Shown here piece by piece: positions 35,801-50,800 of a stretch of DNA of 64,000 bases. The translations under genes were made by a program, and so were the position numbers. The stretch comes from Tyto alba (Eukaryota > Chordata > Aves > Strigiformes > Tytonidae), in contig NW_024881301.1 in the NCBI RefSeq assembly GCF_018691265.1, positions 12,832,752 to 12,896,751 on the forward strand, given 5' to 3'. The notes under the pieces are model-generated. The model searched no databases. It saw only the letters and a list, made by a program, of their open reading frames with translations, and was not told where the DNA came from. Position 1 is the first letter of the stretch. Every line of letters begins with the position of its first letter.

Positions 35801-38800
35801 TTAAAAAACATGGGTATTTCAAGTCAAGGCTCTGATGCTGGGCAGGGGCTATTATAGTTTGGTGTCTTCTTCATCATACTGGGAGTGTAGAAGGTGCAGA
35901 CCGGTAACACCTGCTGCTTAGTCCCTTGGCTGTGGCCAGCAGTAGAGTGTGCAGAAGAAGGTCCATGGAGCTCCATGTTGGAAAAAATTTCATAACTACA
36001 AGTAGCACCTTTCTCCTTATCAGGGGTGGGTTCATGTCTTGAGGCATAAGGAGGAGTTACTTTCCAAAACTTATAAGACTCATGCAGTGGAACTATGCTG
36101 GCTACCATTACACTGAGTGGAGGTGAGTCCTTGGGCAAACTTAAGGAAGGCCCAGGTTAACTCACTGCGAAACTTCACTTCGATTTCTGTGGGTTGTCTG
36201 TAGCTCCACCTGGCTCTTTGACCTCTGTGGTCCTGAACTACTGTAACTCTGTGGAGTCCGTCTAATTCTGAAGGCTTTGCACCAGCTCTGAAGGTCTGGC
36301 CAGCTGCACTGCTAAGAAACATCCAGCCTGGCTGCCTTCTAGTTACTGATGATGTGCCTGGATGTAGGGGCTGAGGTGAATGGGCACTTTTTGCAGTGAA
36401 GAGGGAGTGGGACAGGGAGAGGTTGGGGCAGTGAGGAGGGAAGCAGAAGTATCCCTTGCACAGCAGTGAGACGTCAGGCTGGGTCAGGCACCTCATATGT
36501 CCGTACCCTGAACGCATCGCTTCACTGAGACCAGCTCTTGAATCTTAGCCCTCATAAACCCTTTTTTTTTCCTGTGATACTATCTTTCACAGAGTTATGA
36601 ACTTCTTAGTGGAAGAATATGCCACATGTAAACTCCCTCAGTATGATTTTTGTCCAAGTAATGGACGAGGGAAAGATCTAGTTTTGTTATGAGGCAATTT
36701 GACTTAATTATGAAGTAGTTTATGTTTAACAATTGACTGTATTTTTCACTGTTGCTTTTTTAGGTCAGCTGCTCTTGGCTCTTAATTACACTAGCTGAGG
36801 CCTTGCAAATCACTCTGTTTCCATGTGTCTTGGCGAGAGATTATTTTCTAAAAACAGACATTCAAAGAAATAGGGAACAGAGGCAGAGGACATTCGAGCC
36901 CAAACACAATTAAGTACTCTCTAATAAAAAGCTCATTTAGTCATGACATAAACCAAAAAGCCATAAAATGAGCAGTGAACAGGATGAACACCTGTTCTAT
37001 GTTTTGGGTATCTTAGGTGTACGATGCAATAATTTCAATAGTGGGGTCTTGCTACAAGAACCAGTCCCTGAAATGGCTGTTGCCCAATGACTGGAAGACC
37101 CCTTCCCATGAAGGATGCCTCCTTGCAGCTCTGCAATGCCAAATCCTTGGTGCCCCAACTCTTTGCACTCCCGGGTTTTTCTTTAAAGCCAATTTCTGAG
37201 TTAATTCATGAGGCCATGTGGGCTGAAACAAGTCTGAATCTCTGGCTGGAACCTCAGTTCTTGTAGTCAGGGAGAAAACAGTTTGTGATCTGAAAATTTC
37301 CACCAACATTTTTCCTTATCCCTCCCTCCTGCTGCCTCAACTGAAGTGGTAACAGGGCCAGAAAGCTCTGGAAGCCAAGCAGGGATGTTTCTAATAAAAA
37401 AAGCAAACAAGGATGAGGTTCCTTGATCTTTTTCCCAATTGCTGTGGATAGTGAGAAACATAAACTCTCTCAGCATAATTTAATTTTCTCTTAAGTTCTA
37501 CAAGATTCTATGGTTGCCTAGGACTAATATGCCTCTAATCAATTCATAGTGTTTTTTATGGCCCAGGCCAAAAAACTATCACACAACTGGGATGCTCTCC
37601 GAGCAATAGTGAAATGAGCTTTGAATAACACCTAGAAAGATCTTTTTGGGAGGTGTTCTAGTTTTCTTTGAACACCTCTGTATTTCGATGCTCTTGTTAC
37701 AGAATAAGACATTTATGGAGCAAACCCTTTTCAAAATTACTGAAAATCTCCCCTTTCCTTATGGCTCAAGCAGAAGCTGAAAACAATGCTTAATATCAAG
37801 GAGAGGACCTGCAGGATATACAGCAAGTTGTATTTAGGGCCAAAACAAACAAGCACTAATAGTAAAGAGGAGGCTGAAAATAGTTACTTTTCAACTGAAG
37901 TCCTTGTTCAAACATATGTGCTCTCTCCCCTATCTATTTATTCTTTATATCTTGCAAATATGTCTGTCTTTCAATCTGAAAATTTTAAAACACTATTTGA
38001 AATAGCACAAATTGTAACTCAACCTTTCTCCTGTGGAGTTGCAGTAGATGACTATTCTAATATTTGACTATTTACATAATGGCAAATTAACATATCAACT
38101 ATAACTTATTTTTTTAATGGGCAGATTCATTTCTCAGACTACTTAGAGTCTGAGAGACGCAGTGCATTCTTAGCAGAACAGACTGAGAAATTAATGCGAT
38201 ATTTTTCATTAGATTCTTATTTTAAAAAGGACATGGGAAAATACCTCATTGAGTATACATAGTCTGGAGGAAGAGAAATACAAAGAAAAATTTTGTTTTC
38301 TGGCATTCATATTTTCCCTGGAAAGCAAATGTTTCTCTTCAAAAAAACGAGAATAGCATTTTTAGGGTGGGTTTTTTTATATTTTTAATGGAGAATTTTG
38401 ACCATTTTCTGACAGGCTCTCTCTGTCATCTTTTTTAGTTGAAAATAGTTGGTACTTTATCAGACCAGACACATTAAGAAGATAAAAGCATAGAAGGTAG
38501 AGATGTGTAGTAAGGTCCTAAACTATCTGAAAATATGGCAACTGCTGTTCTAGGAGGCCTGGTGTTGGGACACAGTACTGCTGCTGTTCAGACCTGACCC
38601 AGGCTAAGGAAAAACAGTGGACAATTCTGAGAACCCAGTTAGTTTTCTCAGTAGCAGTTTGCTTTATACCTGCAAGGTCTTTAAACTTGCATGAAATTAC
38701 ACAGCAATTTCCCAGAGTTTCTCGTCAGGAGGCACTGCACAGTGGACACATCCTTTCCATGCCATATAACCTGGTTAAGAGAGTCAGGTATCAGCTCTGC

Positions 38801-41800
38801 CTCAGCAAGATGGAAAAGCACACGCTCTTTGCAATCGGCTGGGCCACCTCTGGACAACTCCTTGCTCTCCTCTTCCCACAACAGCAATGCCAGTGTCAAA
38901 CCAAAACCCAACCCGAAACCCCTGGCAGAGCATTGACTTCTTTCTGTAACGGCTCCCTTGGGGCTCAGGCCTTTCAACTTTCACCTTTTATTCAAACCCA
39001 GATATTCAATGTGGCTACTCTAAGTACACCCTTTCCCCCCTGTCCCCCACACCATTGCCAGCTGGTCCTGGTCTCTCAAGGGCTGCTGCCACCGCCGCCA
39101 CCACTGAGTTGCAGTAATATCACACTGAAATCACTTCAAATTTCTGTAGCAATATCCTGCCTTATCAAGTCATGCACTGACATTAATAATATTTCTACAA
39201 CACTTGAGCCAGGTTCTCAGCTGATATAAAACCACTTTTGGCCAACCTTGATTTGCACTGGTTACCAGTGTGTGGCAAGATGCAGGTCTCGTTTGTGGTT
39301 GGAAAAGGAGAACAGGTTGCATCTATACAGTCTCGCAAGAAGCAAAGGCTAGCAAAAGCCCCAGTACCGACTCTGGCTCCCTTCTGCACCCTCCCACCAC
39401 CGGGGAAGGTGCTCCTGACCAAGCTGTGGAGCCCACACAAGGCAACCCAGTCTCTGGTTGTTCACAAGGTTGGATTGCTTTTGTATCGGGGGCTTCCCTT
39501 TCAGGGTGGATCCTGTGGCCAGCTTGTCTGACACTGGCCCTGCAATGTCACCGGATGGGCCACGCAGCGGTGGCTGTGGCTGGCGTGTTGCACCCAGCAT
39601 ATCCTCGCTGCAGGGAGAGGTGTGATGAGGAGCCAGGCGTTGGGTTTCCTCAAGTGCAGGCTCAGGCCTGAACTGTGTGTGCAGTACAGACATGACCAGT
39701 GGCCTGGGATCTTGCAGGGTCCAACAGTCACAGAAGCTGGGGTAGGAAACCCCTACTGTGTGAATGCATGTATTACCATGATGGAAAGCACTGAAGGAGA
39801 GGGAAAGAAAAGCCATGCTTAGCAATGATCTCTCACACCCACCCGAATACGGTGTGTCGCGGGCAGGGCTAGATGGAACTGGAATGAGGGGGCATGCCTA
39901 GTCAGGATGCTTTCAAACCTCACCACCTGAGAAAACCGGGTGCCAGGTTTTAGTGTTAGTAATTGAGTGCTCCTCAGGAGAATGTCAATTCAAGAAAATG
40001 CTTCCAACTCAACAAAAAAAAGTTAGATAACTTTGCCTCACATTGCCAAGGAGCCGAGTCCACAGAAAGGACACTTTTATGAATTGCTCAGTATAGTATC
40101 AAGCTCAGCTCCTCCACCGCTCTAGATAACTGCAGAATAAGACAACACTTGAACAAACGGCTACAATCTCCCTCCACCACAAAAGTGATAATTTGCAGGC
40201 TTTCCATGACCTCATATGAAGCTGAGTTGGCTAATGTGCATTAGGCTGGCTCTTGGGAGTTGACAAGCATGGTTGACACAGTTATAATTCAGCCTGCCAA
40301 ACTGAATGAAGAATAGCAAAGATTTAAAACTTTAATTAAAAATCTTGAAACGAGTGAAATGCTGGAGAGAGTGGTAACTCCTTTACAGGGTTGTCAGTTT
40401 GGGATTTCTTTTGGTGGGGAACAGAGGAGCTGCAAGCAGGAAGGAGGGTGGATATATGTTCAGATTTATCTGCAAATGCATACCATATATTTTAAGATAT
40501 TGAGGAACATTTTTTTATTAACTGCTCCCATGAAGGGAAAGATAGTGAAGGAATTTGAAGGCACTTCCATTACACAACTGTCTGATCTACAATGTTGATT
40601 CTGTTGCACAACCCTGTATAAAACTGAAATAAACACAATCGACATGAAATGCAAAAGTCTTCTGGTGGTTCTTTTCTGATATAAACTACTTTAGCCTGGG
40701 CAAAATAGAAGAACACATAGAAAACCGGCCTTTTTGTCAGATTAATGTGCTTGCATGTCATTTATCACATTAAAATTATACTAATTTGTGGTGACATTAA
40801 TATTTTGGGAAGTATCAACAAAAATATTCCTGGAAAACCTGAAGGGACAGCTTGAATGTCCATCTTCAGGAACAGAGTATTCCAAAATAAAGCTGACTTA
40901 CGTGTTTATTATGCCTTTAAAAAGCAACCTATACAACATTTTGAACCATGCAGTAATATTATCAAGTCCTCCCTCCTCTCTTACAAAAGATGAGGCAATT
41001 GTGGTTAGATGCCAACAATAAGGAAGATGTTAGTAGTTTAGATACATATGAGTTGATCTGAAGGCCTGTAATTTATTTTGCTGGGCTAAATAGCTAATTT
41101 TCATCCCTGGTACTGTATTTGTGTTGGGGCAGGCTTTTACTGCAGTTGCAGAACAGATAGTGGTAGTCAAATCAACAGTGATGAATAGGGTTTTAAAAGC
41201 AACGCTCAGCTTCTGAAGGTTCACACAGAGAGTGAAAAGCAACCTCTTGCTTCAGCCCTTGCCTAGTACTAACGCTGGTGTCGGCAGTCCGTGCAGAGTG
41301 CCCCTTTCAGAGGAGCACTCCTCTGCAAGGCCACAGCCAACAGCTCTGCCGAGCGCGGCAAGGACCAGCCCCAGCTAGAAGCTGTTTGCTTCTCTTACCT
41401 CCGCAGGGCACCACGCAGTTACTGATCATAAACCTGGAATTAACTTTGAGCATTCTTCTGAATATTCTTGTATTGCTTCCCCTCATCATTTCCCTAACCA
41501 AGAGTCTTTTGCAAGTAATAATGAACAAAAGAAACCCTTCAAGTGTTGGTTTAATCTAGAAGTCTAGTGGTACTACTTTGGCAAAAAAAGGAGCTTTGTC
41601 CTCCAAATTACCCTTTTTGGTTGACATAATGTTTTGCATATTTCTCTGAGGTGCCTCACATGTTCAACATCTATTTATTAACTTATGTTTGCATTTTACT
41701 GGGAGCTCCTCAAGTACATAGCATTCCGCTATAGATGAAGTTACTAAGCTTCAGAAAAGTGAAGACTCGCATTTTGAAATGCACAAAAAACTTGGCACAG

Positions 41801-44800
41801 TTTGTTCTTTCACTGCCTGGCTAAGGGAGAGCCCAAGCACCAGTCTCCATACGTTGAATCTGTATTAGCTGCAAATGCCAGGTGCTGTTGGAAGTCAGCT
41901 CCCAGCAGCAAATAAACTTGTAATAGAGAATCAATCCATTGGAATTGCATTTTCAGGGGAAAATGTCTTACTGAAAGTGTGTGGCCAGCAAATGTTTGAG
42001 CATGACAAAGGCAGATGGAAGGTTATCCTAGCATATTTTATGCTTCTTGTGATGTTCCAGACCACTCCAGCCTTATTCCTAAATAATGATCTAACTAGAA
42101 TGACCAGTCAGCACAGCCCTGCTCTGATCTTTCCCGTTACTCTGTTAGACAACAAAATAGCACAAGGAACTCTTTGTTTACAAGGCACTATTGCTGAGGC
42201 AATTACATGTGAAGTAAGTGTCCCAGTATTGCTGTTGTACACATTTCCTGTAGTTTTAGAGCAGATATCTCTGAAAACTTCTTCTGCCCTTCTGCATAAC
42301 GAATAAATACTGCATTCAAGTCTTCCTTCACCCTACAAGTCCTTGTATGCATTTGTAAATAAGGTGTGACTTTATGACCAATCAGCCAGGCTCCTTGGCT
42401 TTGTCCTAATCAGGAATGTTTTGTGTAATATGCATGATGATGGCCAAGCAGTTGCCCTGTCCTGCCCTTTCCACCCGTGTACTCTCTCTTGCCGGTTAAA
42501 GAAGCTGCATGTGCAATAGCTCGCATCCCTTGATAAACTTGCAAAGTCAAGAGATTTCAAAGATGTTCAGGCCCGTTCATCAGCAAGTCCTAGTTGGTAT
42601 CTTGAGCAAGGTTAGAGGACTGCTAAGGTAAATCTATACAGTGACCTGTGCATCAGCTGCACTCAGGAACTTCCATGTATGTTACAGGAGGAATTTGTCT
42701 AAGGTAAGGTATGCTCTTATCTAAGAGAATTCATAAAGCCTTAAGAGATGACATATTATATATTTTTAAAAGCTCCCTGATTTTATATGAACACTTGAGA
42801 TAAAGTAATCTGTGTATTTATTCAGATTTGTAGCTCAGCATAAAGCTGTCTGGTTTTTGGACAACCCTTTTGATTTACCATCCTGTGGTGAAATCGCTGC
42901 AGGAATTTGGAGAAGGTCCAATTCTATTTGTTTAAAGTCCTGATCATGTGGCTTTGGCATTCCTAACTTATCCAGCAATCATTTGCTTTTAATTACCATT
43001 CATTTCAACCACATAAGTAATGAATGTGGCTACCACATCCAATTTACAGGCTGTGGAAACTCTTGAGCTGGGTGGAACTTTCTTCTATATAGAGGCTTAA
43101 CTATAAATTTAACCCAAAATGTGAATCCTCTTAACTTATTTTAGGCAGTCCTTTATAAGTTTAAAATAAAAATAAATAAAAAGGAAATGAAAAAAGCCTT
43201 AAATGAAAGAGTCCACACAATACACCTGATTCACTTCAGAAGCAATTTCCTGACCTCTCCAACCTCTTGGTATGACTGTAGAAACCTTAAAAAAACAAGT
43301 TGATTTAACATTTCTATTTATTCATGGTGTCCAGTTTCCAGAGGAGTCTGTGACTTGTAGTTTTAAACTCAATTTAGCATTTAAACTCATTTTCAGCTGG
43401 GTCCCAGTGGAGCAACAATTAGAAAAGGAAAAGAGTTCAAAGAAGAAGGGTTATAACCTTTCAACGGTATGTTTGCCTGGACTTTTAAAAAACGCCCCCA
43501 TCTCTGTTACTATTCTTCCTACATTTGGCAAATGCTAGGTCAGATGGCTGGGTTGAGGACCTGTTGCTATAGAGAACTTCACAGTTAGGTACAAACCAAC
43601 ACCCAGGAGTCTTTCATGGCAGCTGAGGCAAAGATTCCTTTCTTAGGGGTATTGTTATTTATAACGTTCTGAAAGCCTAGTATCAACAAGCCCAGCTAAC
43701 TTCTCTTGAGAAAGAAGAAATCTCACATCAAATCAGAACAAGAGGAACTTACCACAAAATGCAAAGACGAGCTGTGCTGTTGCACACTTAAAATTTGTAT
43801 TAAACCTGTGCGTCTTTTGGCATTGAGGGCTCCATCTGAGACTGGTGTCTCAGCAATCCTGACATTCTATAGATACATTGTGAGAGCCAGGCAGACCATG
43901 CAGGCGGTGGTTGGAGGAGGAACAGAGGCAATGTGACTTGTCAGAAGTCGTAACTGGCCAAACTGGGAGTTGAGCAGTGGCCTGCAAGTCAGGACCTGGG
44001 GCCCCCGTTTATTAAACTACAGCGGTTTCATCATGGAGAGCTGGAATCTGTACATATTTTGGTGTACTCAAAATTAACGTGTGCTTTCTAGAGTAACGGC
44101 ATTTTGTGTAGCCAATAGTACTGTTATGAATGGGCTTCCAGTGTCATAAATTCAGCCTCAAGATTCAGCCTCTGCCAAGACCTGCCTACCAAAAATCATA
44201 TTTGGAAGCACTGTACTTCATGAATACCAATGGGTAACCTGTTGGCTTGTTTTTTCTCTCCCACATTTCTTGCAAATACATGGTGTGGAAGCCTTCCCTG
44301 GGATCCACACTGCAGGCTCTCCCCGACCTGAGCACACGGGTACCCCCGGGCAGGACCTGCCCACCCAGACACGTGGGTCTGCGAGATAATGATGTGCCGG
44401 GTGACTCAGGCAGGCAGGCTTATATTCCACATAGAGATGTCACCCACTCAGGTCAGAATGGATCAGATCATGCTTTAAATAATGGGCTTTGTGAATGTAA
44501 ATGAGAGTTTCAGTGCTCTCACAGTTTATTTGGCTAACTTGGCTCAAGAAACAGACCTCTTATGCAAGATTTGATGCCTTAAATTTGAGCATTATATTGT
44601 AGAGGGAAAAAGTGATGCTACAATAGCAGAAGAGACAGACAGGAAAATCATTACTGGTGTGTCCTAAAATTACAGCAGACCTGGACAAAAATCTTATCTT
44701 TATAAAGCTGGTTGATAGTACACCTGATCATTCTGACTAATTAAATTACTACAAGGTGGAAGCATAAGCATTTACTATGTTATATATCAGCTCATAATAA

Positions 44801-47800
44801 TACAACTAGATTTGATGAGAAAAAAAGAAAAATCAACTAGGATGAATTAAATCAAGATGTCTCTGTTTCATGTGTTCAGAAAAAGATCTGCAATTATTTG
44901 TAAAACAGATACAAGATATAGCTGGTGTCAGATAATTTGTGCCTACAGATACCTGCAAGGAAGAGATTTAGGAAAGAACACTTACTCCTAAATAAGCAAA
45001 GAGAAAGTCGATGTGCTTGTTTGAATTAATTAAAGTAAAATTTTGATGAGAAATGTGCTTTGATTCGTCTGATGCTGCTGAAACTCCATTTTGGGAAGTT
45101 TAAAAAAATTGCAAATTTGTTCTTGGTCACTTGAAGAGAGAAGAATGACAGAAATGACAACAGCTTTCATATAGAAACAGTTGACTGTGGATCAAAATTA
45201 TCCCTAGGCCAGGCTATTAAAATGATTAAAGGCAGATCACATAAGGTCCTGAACTATTGAAATTTGATGTTCACAGGAGACAGATGCAACCCAGGGAAGC
45301 TGGTTCTGAATGGAAGGGAAAGCCAAGACTTTCTCATCAAAACTCTCCCTTCCCCTTCTGTGTTTCCTGCTATTACTGATAAACTGTAGCTGAGTTTTGA
45401 ATCGGTTGTGACGAGATGATTAAAAATGGTGAGAAGCCATTAGCTCAAAGTGATGTTGTGGCAGCGGCACCCGACAATGTGGTTCTAATCGCTGCCTGCC
45501 TTTGAAATATCACTGGGAAAGATCTATAGACAGTCTTCCTGCTACAGGCCATCAGCGTTTACTCTTTCTGTTTGATTTTTATTTAGCTTACTATGAGTTG
45601 CTCAGTTCCCAATGAAGCTGAGGGCACTTAGAGGCCCCTTTGAAAACTGAATTATCAAATGGAATTAGACCCCCATTCAAAATTCACCTGTTTTTCATTT
45701 CATTAATGTGTGCGGCTGCATCTGGATCCATGACCTGCACAGCCCATCAGGTTTTTTCCCATCATGCTGCCTCTTTCATGTTCCTACCTTCCAATTTCCT
45801 CTTCTTCTCTTCAGTTTATGGATCATTCAACTTCCATATGCTGATACAATTTGATTTCCTCTCTCCCTGGCACTCCCACAGCTATAGAAGCATCCACTGA
45901 TGCCTGTTTCTCTTCTCCTTTCTCAGTCCTGCATGAGACTTTATTCTCAGCTACTAGCCTACAGCCTTGGTCCCAGCCAACCACCCCTACCCTTGCATCC
46001 AAGTCTTTGATTTCATCTTCAGAGCAGCCTTTATTGACCTTAGTTCATCAGACTACTTTTTGCATATTTGATGCAGTCACATAAACCACAGAAAAGTTAC
46101 TATTCTCACAAGATACGTTCTGTGATCTTTTGTTAATTGGCTGCATCATCCATACGGCTGCAAGAGACCTCTTAGTTTAGAAGCACAGCTACATTTTAGG
46201 TTACACTAGTGCACTGACTCAGAAGAGCTGAATAAGGTGGCTTTATCACTAGTATCTTAAAAAGAGGGCATACACATACACAAACACATACCTTGGCATT
46301 TTGAAGAGGAGGTTGGTAACTAGAGGGCCGATAGTACCTCCTCTGAGTAGCATCAGTATGAATGTCTCCGAGAAATAGCTCCTCCACAAGGTGGTCTAAA
46401 TTGTGGTGCAGGTACTGCTTCTCCACGCGGATCAGCTGGAGTTCGTGCATGGCAAAATTCAGAGCTTTGGTGCATTCACAGTCATTCTCTTCTCTCAGCA
46501 AATCGTAGCTCACATCCTGCTCCCAGGGACTATCTTCTGGTATAAATCCAGGACACGTATGGTTCACCAACTCACTTAATTTTTTGGCTATTGCTTCATT
46601 GTGGCATATGATCTGTATGTTGCGCAGCTGATAGTCAGCTTCGGTACCCCCTCTGATGATCCAGGATGCTTGGCGGAGACGTATTTTGCCACGTATAACT
46701 AATGTGTAGATAGGGTTTGTGCAGCGATTGCCACCATAATAAAACTGATAGGCCTTAAATGTATTATTGTGGTAGAACCTGTAAGATCTTGTGATGAACT
46801 CTGGGCCTGCTCTAACTTCACAGCTGTGGGAAGACAGAAAGTGATGGAAACAAAATTTTAGCAAGATGGCACATCATGTACACTACAGGTAACAACACTG
46901 AGCAAACCCACATGGTTCCAACAGAGACACTTGGGTGCTAACGTCCCTCTGGCATGAATGGGTAGTACACTCTAGGCATCTGTGGCCTGCCAGTTAACCA
47001 ACAATTTCCTCTGCTGTTACGCTGTTATTAATATACTGCTTCATGGTGGTCATATCTAAGGGCTTTATCTTTGTAGTTTTAAATATTCTGAGTCATGTTT
47101 CACTTTTTTTTTTTGTCTAGGGGCCACCATGTGACTCAATTATTATCTGAAAAATGGAGTAGCTTATTAAACATCTATTCTTCCCTTTTACATGGTAGAT
47201 TTAGCAAACGGACTGATAACATCAGAAAGTGAAATGCCAGGTGTCCACAAAACAGTACAAAGTACTGGCTTCTATGCTGCTGTAGAAGCTTCTCAGTGGA
47301 GATCCACCAGCTCTGGTCTGCAGAAGACATGCAGGATCATGTCCTCAGCTTTTCCACTCAAACTTATAACAGGGGTGTCAGTTAATGCAAACATCTGACT
47401 GTTAACGCAAAACTTCTATTTGGCTTGAATTTGGACCATGCAATACTCAGGTTTTGTAATTTTTCTTTGTTTGTTTGTCTTTTTTTTTTTTTTTTTTTTT
47501 TTCTGAAGGTGTAAATGGCAGTTAAATTCCACTTCCTGTAGAAAGTCCGTTTGTGCCTTCAAACTTGTCCCCCTTGTCACATCCACACTGTTTAACATAA
47601 ATACACTCCTTTCTGTTTAAAAAAAACCAGTCTTTCCTTCTAGGAGTAATTTTAAATAAGCATATGAATATTGCCTGCTGAGACACAGAAAACAAAACAG
47701 CTCTCTGAATTACAAGTCATCGTGAATAGAGAGTAAGAGACCTGGTGAAATACAGCTTCTTAATTTCTTTTGCTAATAAAACCCGTGCTAGAGACATGCT

Positions 47801-50800
47801 CTGAAAACAAGGACCCATTCAATGGATCTAATGCATGAAGTCAAAGATAGTACAATGTTATGTTTGAATAAACATCCATTTTGGCAACTTGTTGGGCTCC
47901 TTCCTATTCTAGGAGAGATTTAAAGATATTTCACAGCATGCTGTTTAAAATACAGACTATAAATTGATTCATCAAGACAACTTTATAGCATGCTATTCTA
48001 ATATACATAACATTGCTCCTTCTCCTTTGATGCATAAATATATAGAAAGCAAACAGAATTTAGAGCATCATATTAAAGAAAATATTTCCCCTGCTGCTTA
48101 AAGTGGGAATATTCATCCTTCTCTCTCTGCTTCCTTACCCTCTTCTCTTCCACATATATGACTCAAGCATCTTGTTTTATTTTTCCTTACCCAGTAGACA
48201 CCCAGTGTCCCTCAATATTGGGAGGCATCTGCACAGTGATCCGGGCTCCATTGTGAAGGTGTTTCAGCATATGATGACACTGTGACTCCTTGAAAGCCCT
48301 CCATGCACTCTTCTCCAAGGACCGAGGGTGGGACCTGCTGTCTGGGTGAAGAAGAGCAGAACCTTCTCCCAGCCCTGTGATAGAAAAAGTGTAAATTATC
48401 ATGAGAACCTGCTGAGAAGGGCTTCAACACAATAAAGGAGGATGTGAACATCTTGCGTTGAATGACACTTGTTTGCATTGCTCCTTGTCTGGGAAAGTAC
48501 TGTTTACATTTCTTTACTCATCTGAAAAAAAAAAATATATGGGAAGCTCTTCCTCTCTGTCAGCCCACTAATCATCCACTTCGTAAATTTGCTTTACAAA
48601 ATACACTGTGGAAAAGGGCTAGAACCAGAGTGTTGCATTTCCACACCCAGGAGATGTGGCTCTGAACCTGAATTTTGTAGACACCTCTGTAATCTCTGGT
48701 CAGGACAATCAAAAACCTGGACCTTGACACTTTTAGAAAGTTGTATCCAGATCCAGACATAAACTTTGCGGTTTCAGCCCACCTTTAATTTGGACGCTTC
48801 TATAATAAACTTGCAAATAAAGACTGCTCTTTAAAGCCACAGGAAAACATATTAAAAGCAAAACCTCTGCACACAGGAAGCCTCTGTGATGACTGAGGTG
48901 GTCAATTAAAGGCAGATTCTGCTATTTTTATTTTAAAGGGGAAAAGGAATTTCGAAATCTAATTTTATCTGCAGCAGACAGTAATTTTGGTTTCTAGTAA
49001 TGTATACATACAAAACCCACCAGCGCTTTCTCTACACAATATTAATTGAACAAAATGAATACATAGCCTCAGAAGGAATGCATCTTTACTCTTTTAGGCA
49101 CAGCCTGCTCTTAGATATGTTGGAAAACATGGATCAAAAGAAAAACACATATCTAGAGGTTAAGAGGTGACAAACATGAACCTTACATAATGGCTTGGAA
49201 ACTGTATTACTTTGCCAGAAGGAATTTAAGAACCAGTGGGCTAGAAAACAAGTACGGGGTGAGGTGGAGGGGTTGGTTTTGTGCTTGGGAGGTTGGGGCA
49301 GCTGTCTCGGGAGAGGGATGACTTGCTAACATGTGCTCCCAGGGGTAGGGTCTGGGATTCACCCCCATCTTTTCTGGTGCCCTCTTGGCTGACCTGGCTC
49401 AGGAACTGGGCTGTTGGGGATCACCAGTGCCTGGTGCGACTCTACACCGTGCTGAGCCACCTAATGCAGGATCCTATGCTTTATTCCCCAGGGCACATCT
49501 AACACTTAGGCACATGCTTGGGCAGCGCACAGCATCGCTACAGAGGTTGCAAGAAAATCGGTATTACTTGTTTTTAGGTAGACACTGTTTCAAACCTTTG
49601 CCATTTCCTATTGCAAAAAAGAAACCAGTGCCAGTGATTCATTACGTTGACTAGGTCTGATATCTTCTTGAAAAAACTTGGGTAACACCTGGGAAAATGG
49701 TATTGCTGAAAATATAAATACACGTCAACCATCTAAAACCAGCAATTCCTAAGCTAAACAAAGGCAAGGACTTATCCAGTAGGCAGGGTAAAGAATGATC
49801 AGAAAGAATACAATAAATACCTGAATGTAAACAGTGCTCACCACTGAATGAGGTCAAGATTTAAGGAGATTAATGAACACAACCTCCTCACAAAGTCTTT
49901 ACTGGAAAATCTGGTAGCTTTTTTGCAGGTCACAAACAATTCTTCGATCTGAATGGGAATTTACGGCCTTACTTTCTAAAGGGTAATAAATACTAGAGAT
50001 GCTTTGATATTTGAGCATGCTGTCTGAGATGCCCTTAAAGGGGCCTGATTTTCAGGGGGTCAATACTTCTCCCTTTCTGGAAGGCAAGGCTTCTCAAGGC
50101 ATTTCTATGTTGCTGAGCAGAATCACTCATGTTAGTGCCAAACAACTCCCATTCTGCAGCCAGAGACAGTACAGCCGCTTCAGGAATGTTATGGCCATGG
50201 CAGGGTGACGCTCTGCTCGAGCTGACTATATCTTTGAAGAAACAGGATTAACCAGATAGAGTCAGTGCTCCATGTATGTGGTGGTACAGCCTTCTGGGAT
50301 GAAGCCAGCATCTCTGCACAGCAGCTTGGTGCTGTGCCGTCTCTGCATCCCACCTCACCTGGAGCAGCACTTGACACTCAAAAACCTGGGTTTATTTGGT
50401 TTATCTGAAAACTTGTGGCTATGGGGCAGATATCACAGGCCTTCACACCACCCAGAGAACAAGTTCAGCCAGGTGCAGGTGAGCTTACCGGTATATTTAT
50501 TTTTGTTGTTACGAATCACAGCTAGTGACTGAGAGCTTGCCTTCTAAACACCCTTCTCTATCTCTAAGTCTCCACACACCTCAAAAAGCCCACGTTACTT
50601 TGGCACCTCATTCTGACATGGAGCGAACGCTCCTGTCCGTGGGCTCAGAGCATCTTTTGAATCAGAAGTGACACCGACACCTCCTGCAAGGTACCTGCTA
50701 GAGGGTATAGCCATCAGTCCTTTCAACAGAAACATAGCTGTCAGGATGTCTCCTGCAGACAAATTATCTCAAGTTGGAAAAGTCTTTGAAAATTTACATT

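Larger units (their letters stand above)
32196..46291 (-). other. APCDD1: APCDD1 intron 3
   Basis: This is the largest intron (14.1 kb). It contains a CR1 3' fragment (34035-34130) and MIR-like SINE relics (41725-41772 and 43905-44005). A somewhat GC-richer block at 38.7-39.8 kb has open frames on both strands but no recognised protein. No nested gene was identified. Confidence 0.9.

Noticed and set aside
38687..39825. 180- and 158-codon frames on opposite strands in APCDD1 intron 3
   Set aside because: Overlapping opposite-strand frames in a mildly GC-rich block with no recognised protein. Treated as chance.
41875..42306. 143-codon open frame in APCDD1 intron 3
   Set aside because: No recognised domain and no consensus splice context; within chance length.
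44380..44440. AP-1-like TGACTCA in a GC-richer patch of APCDD1 intron 3
   Set aside because: A single 7-base match in a 14 kb intron is expected by chance.
46262..46291. Val/Cys repeat extension after APCDD1 exon 3
   Set aside because: It is read-through into a GT-rich intron start; the consensus donor GTATGTG follows AAG and the next exon joins in phase.
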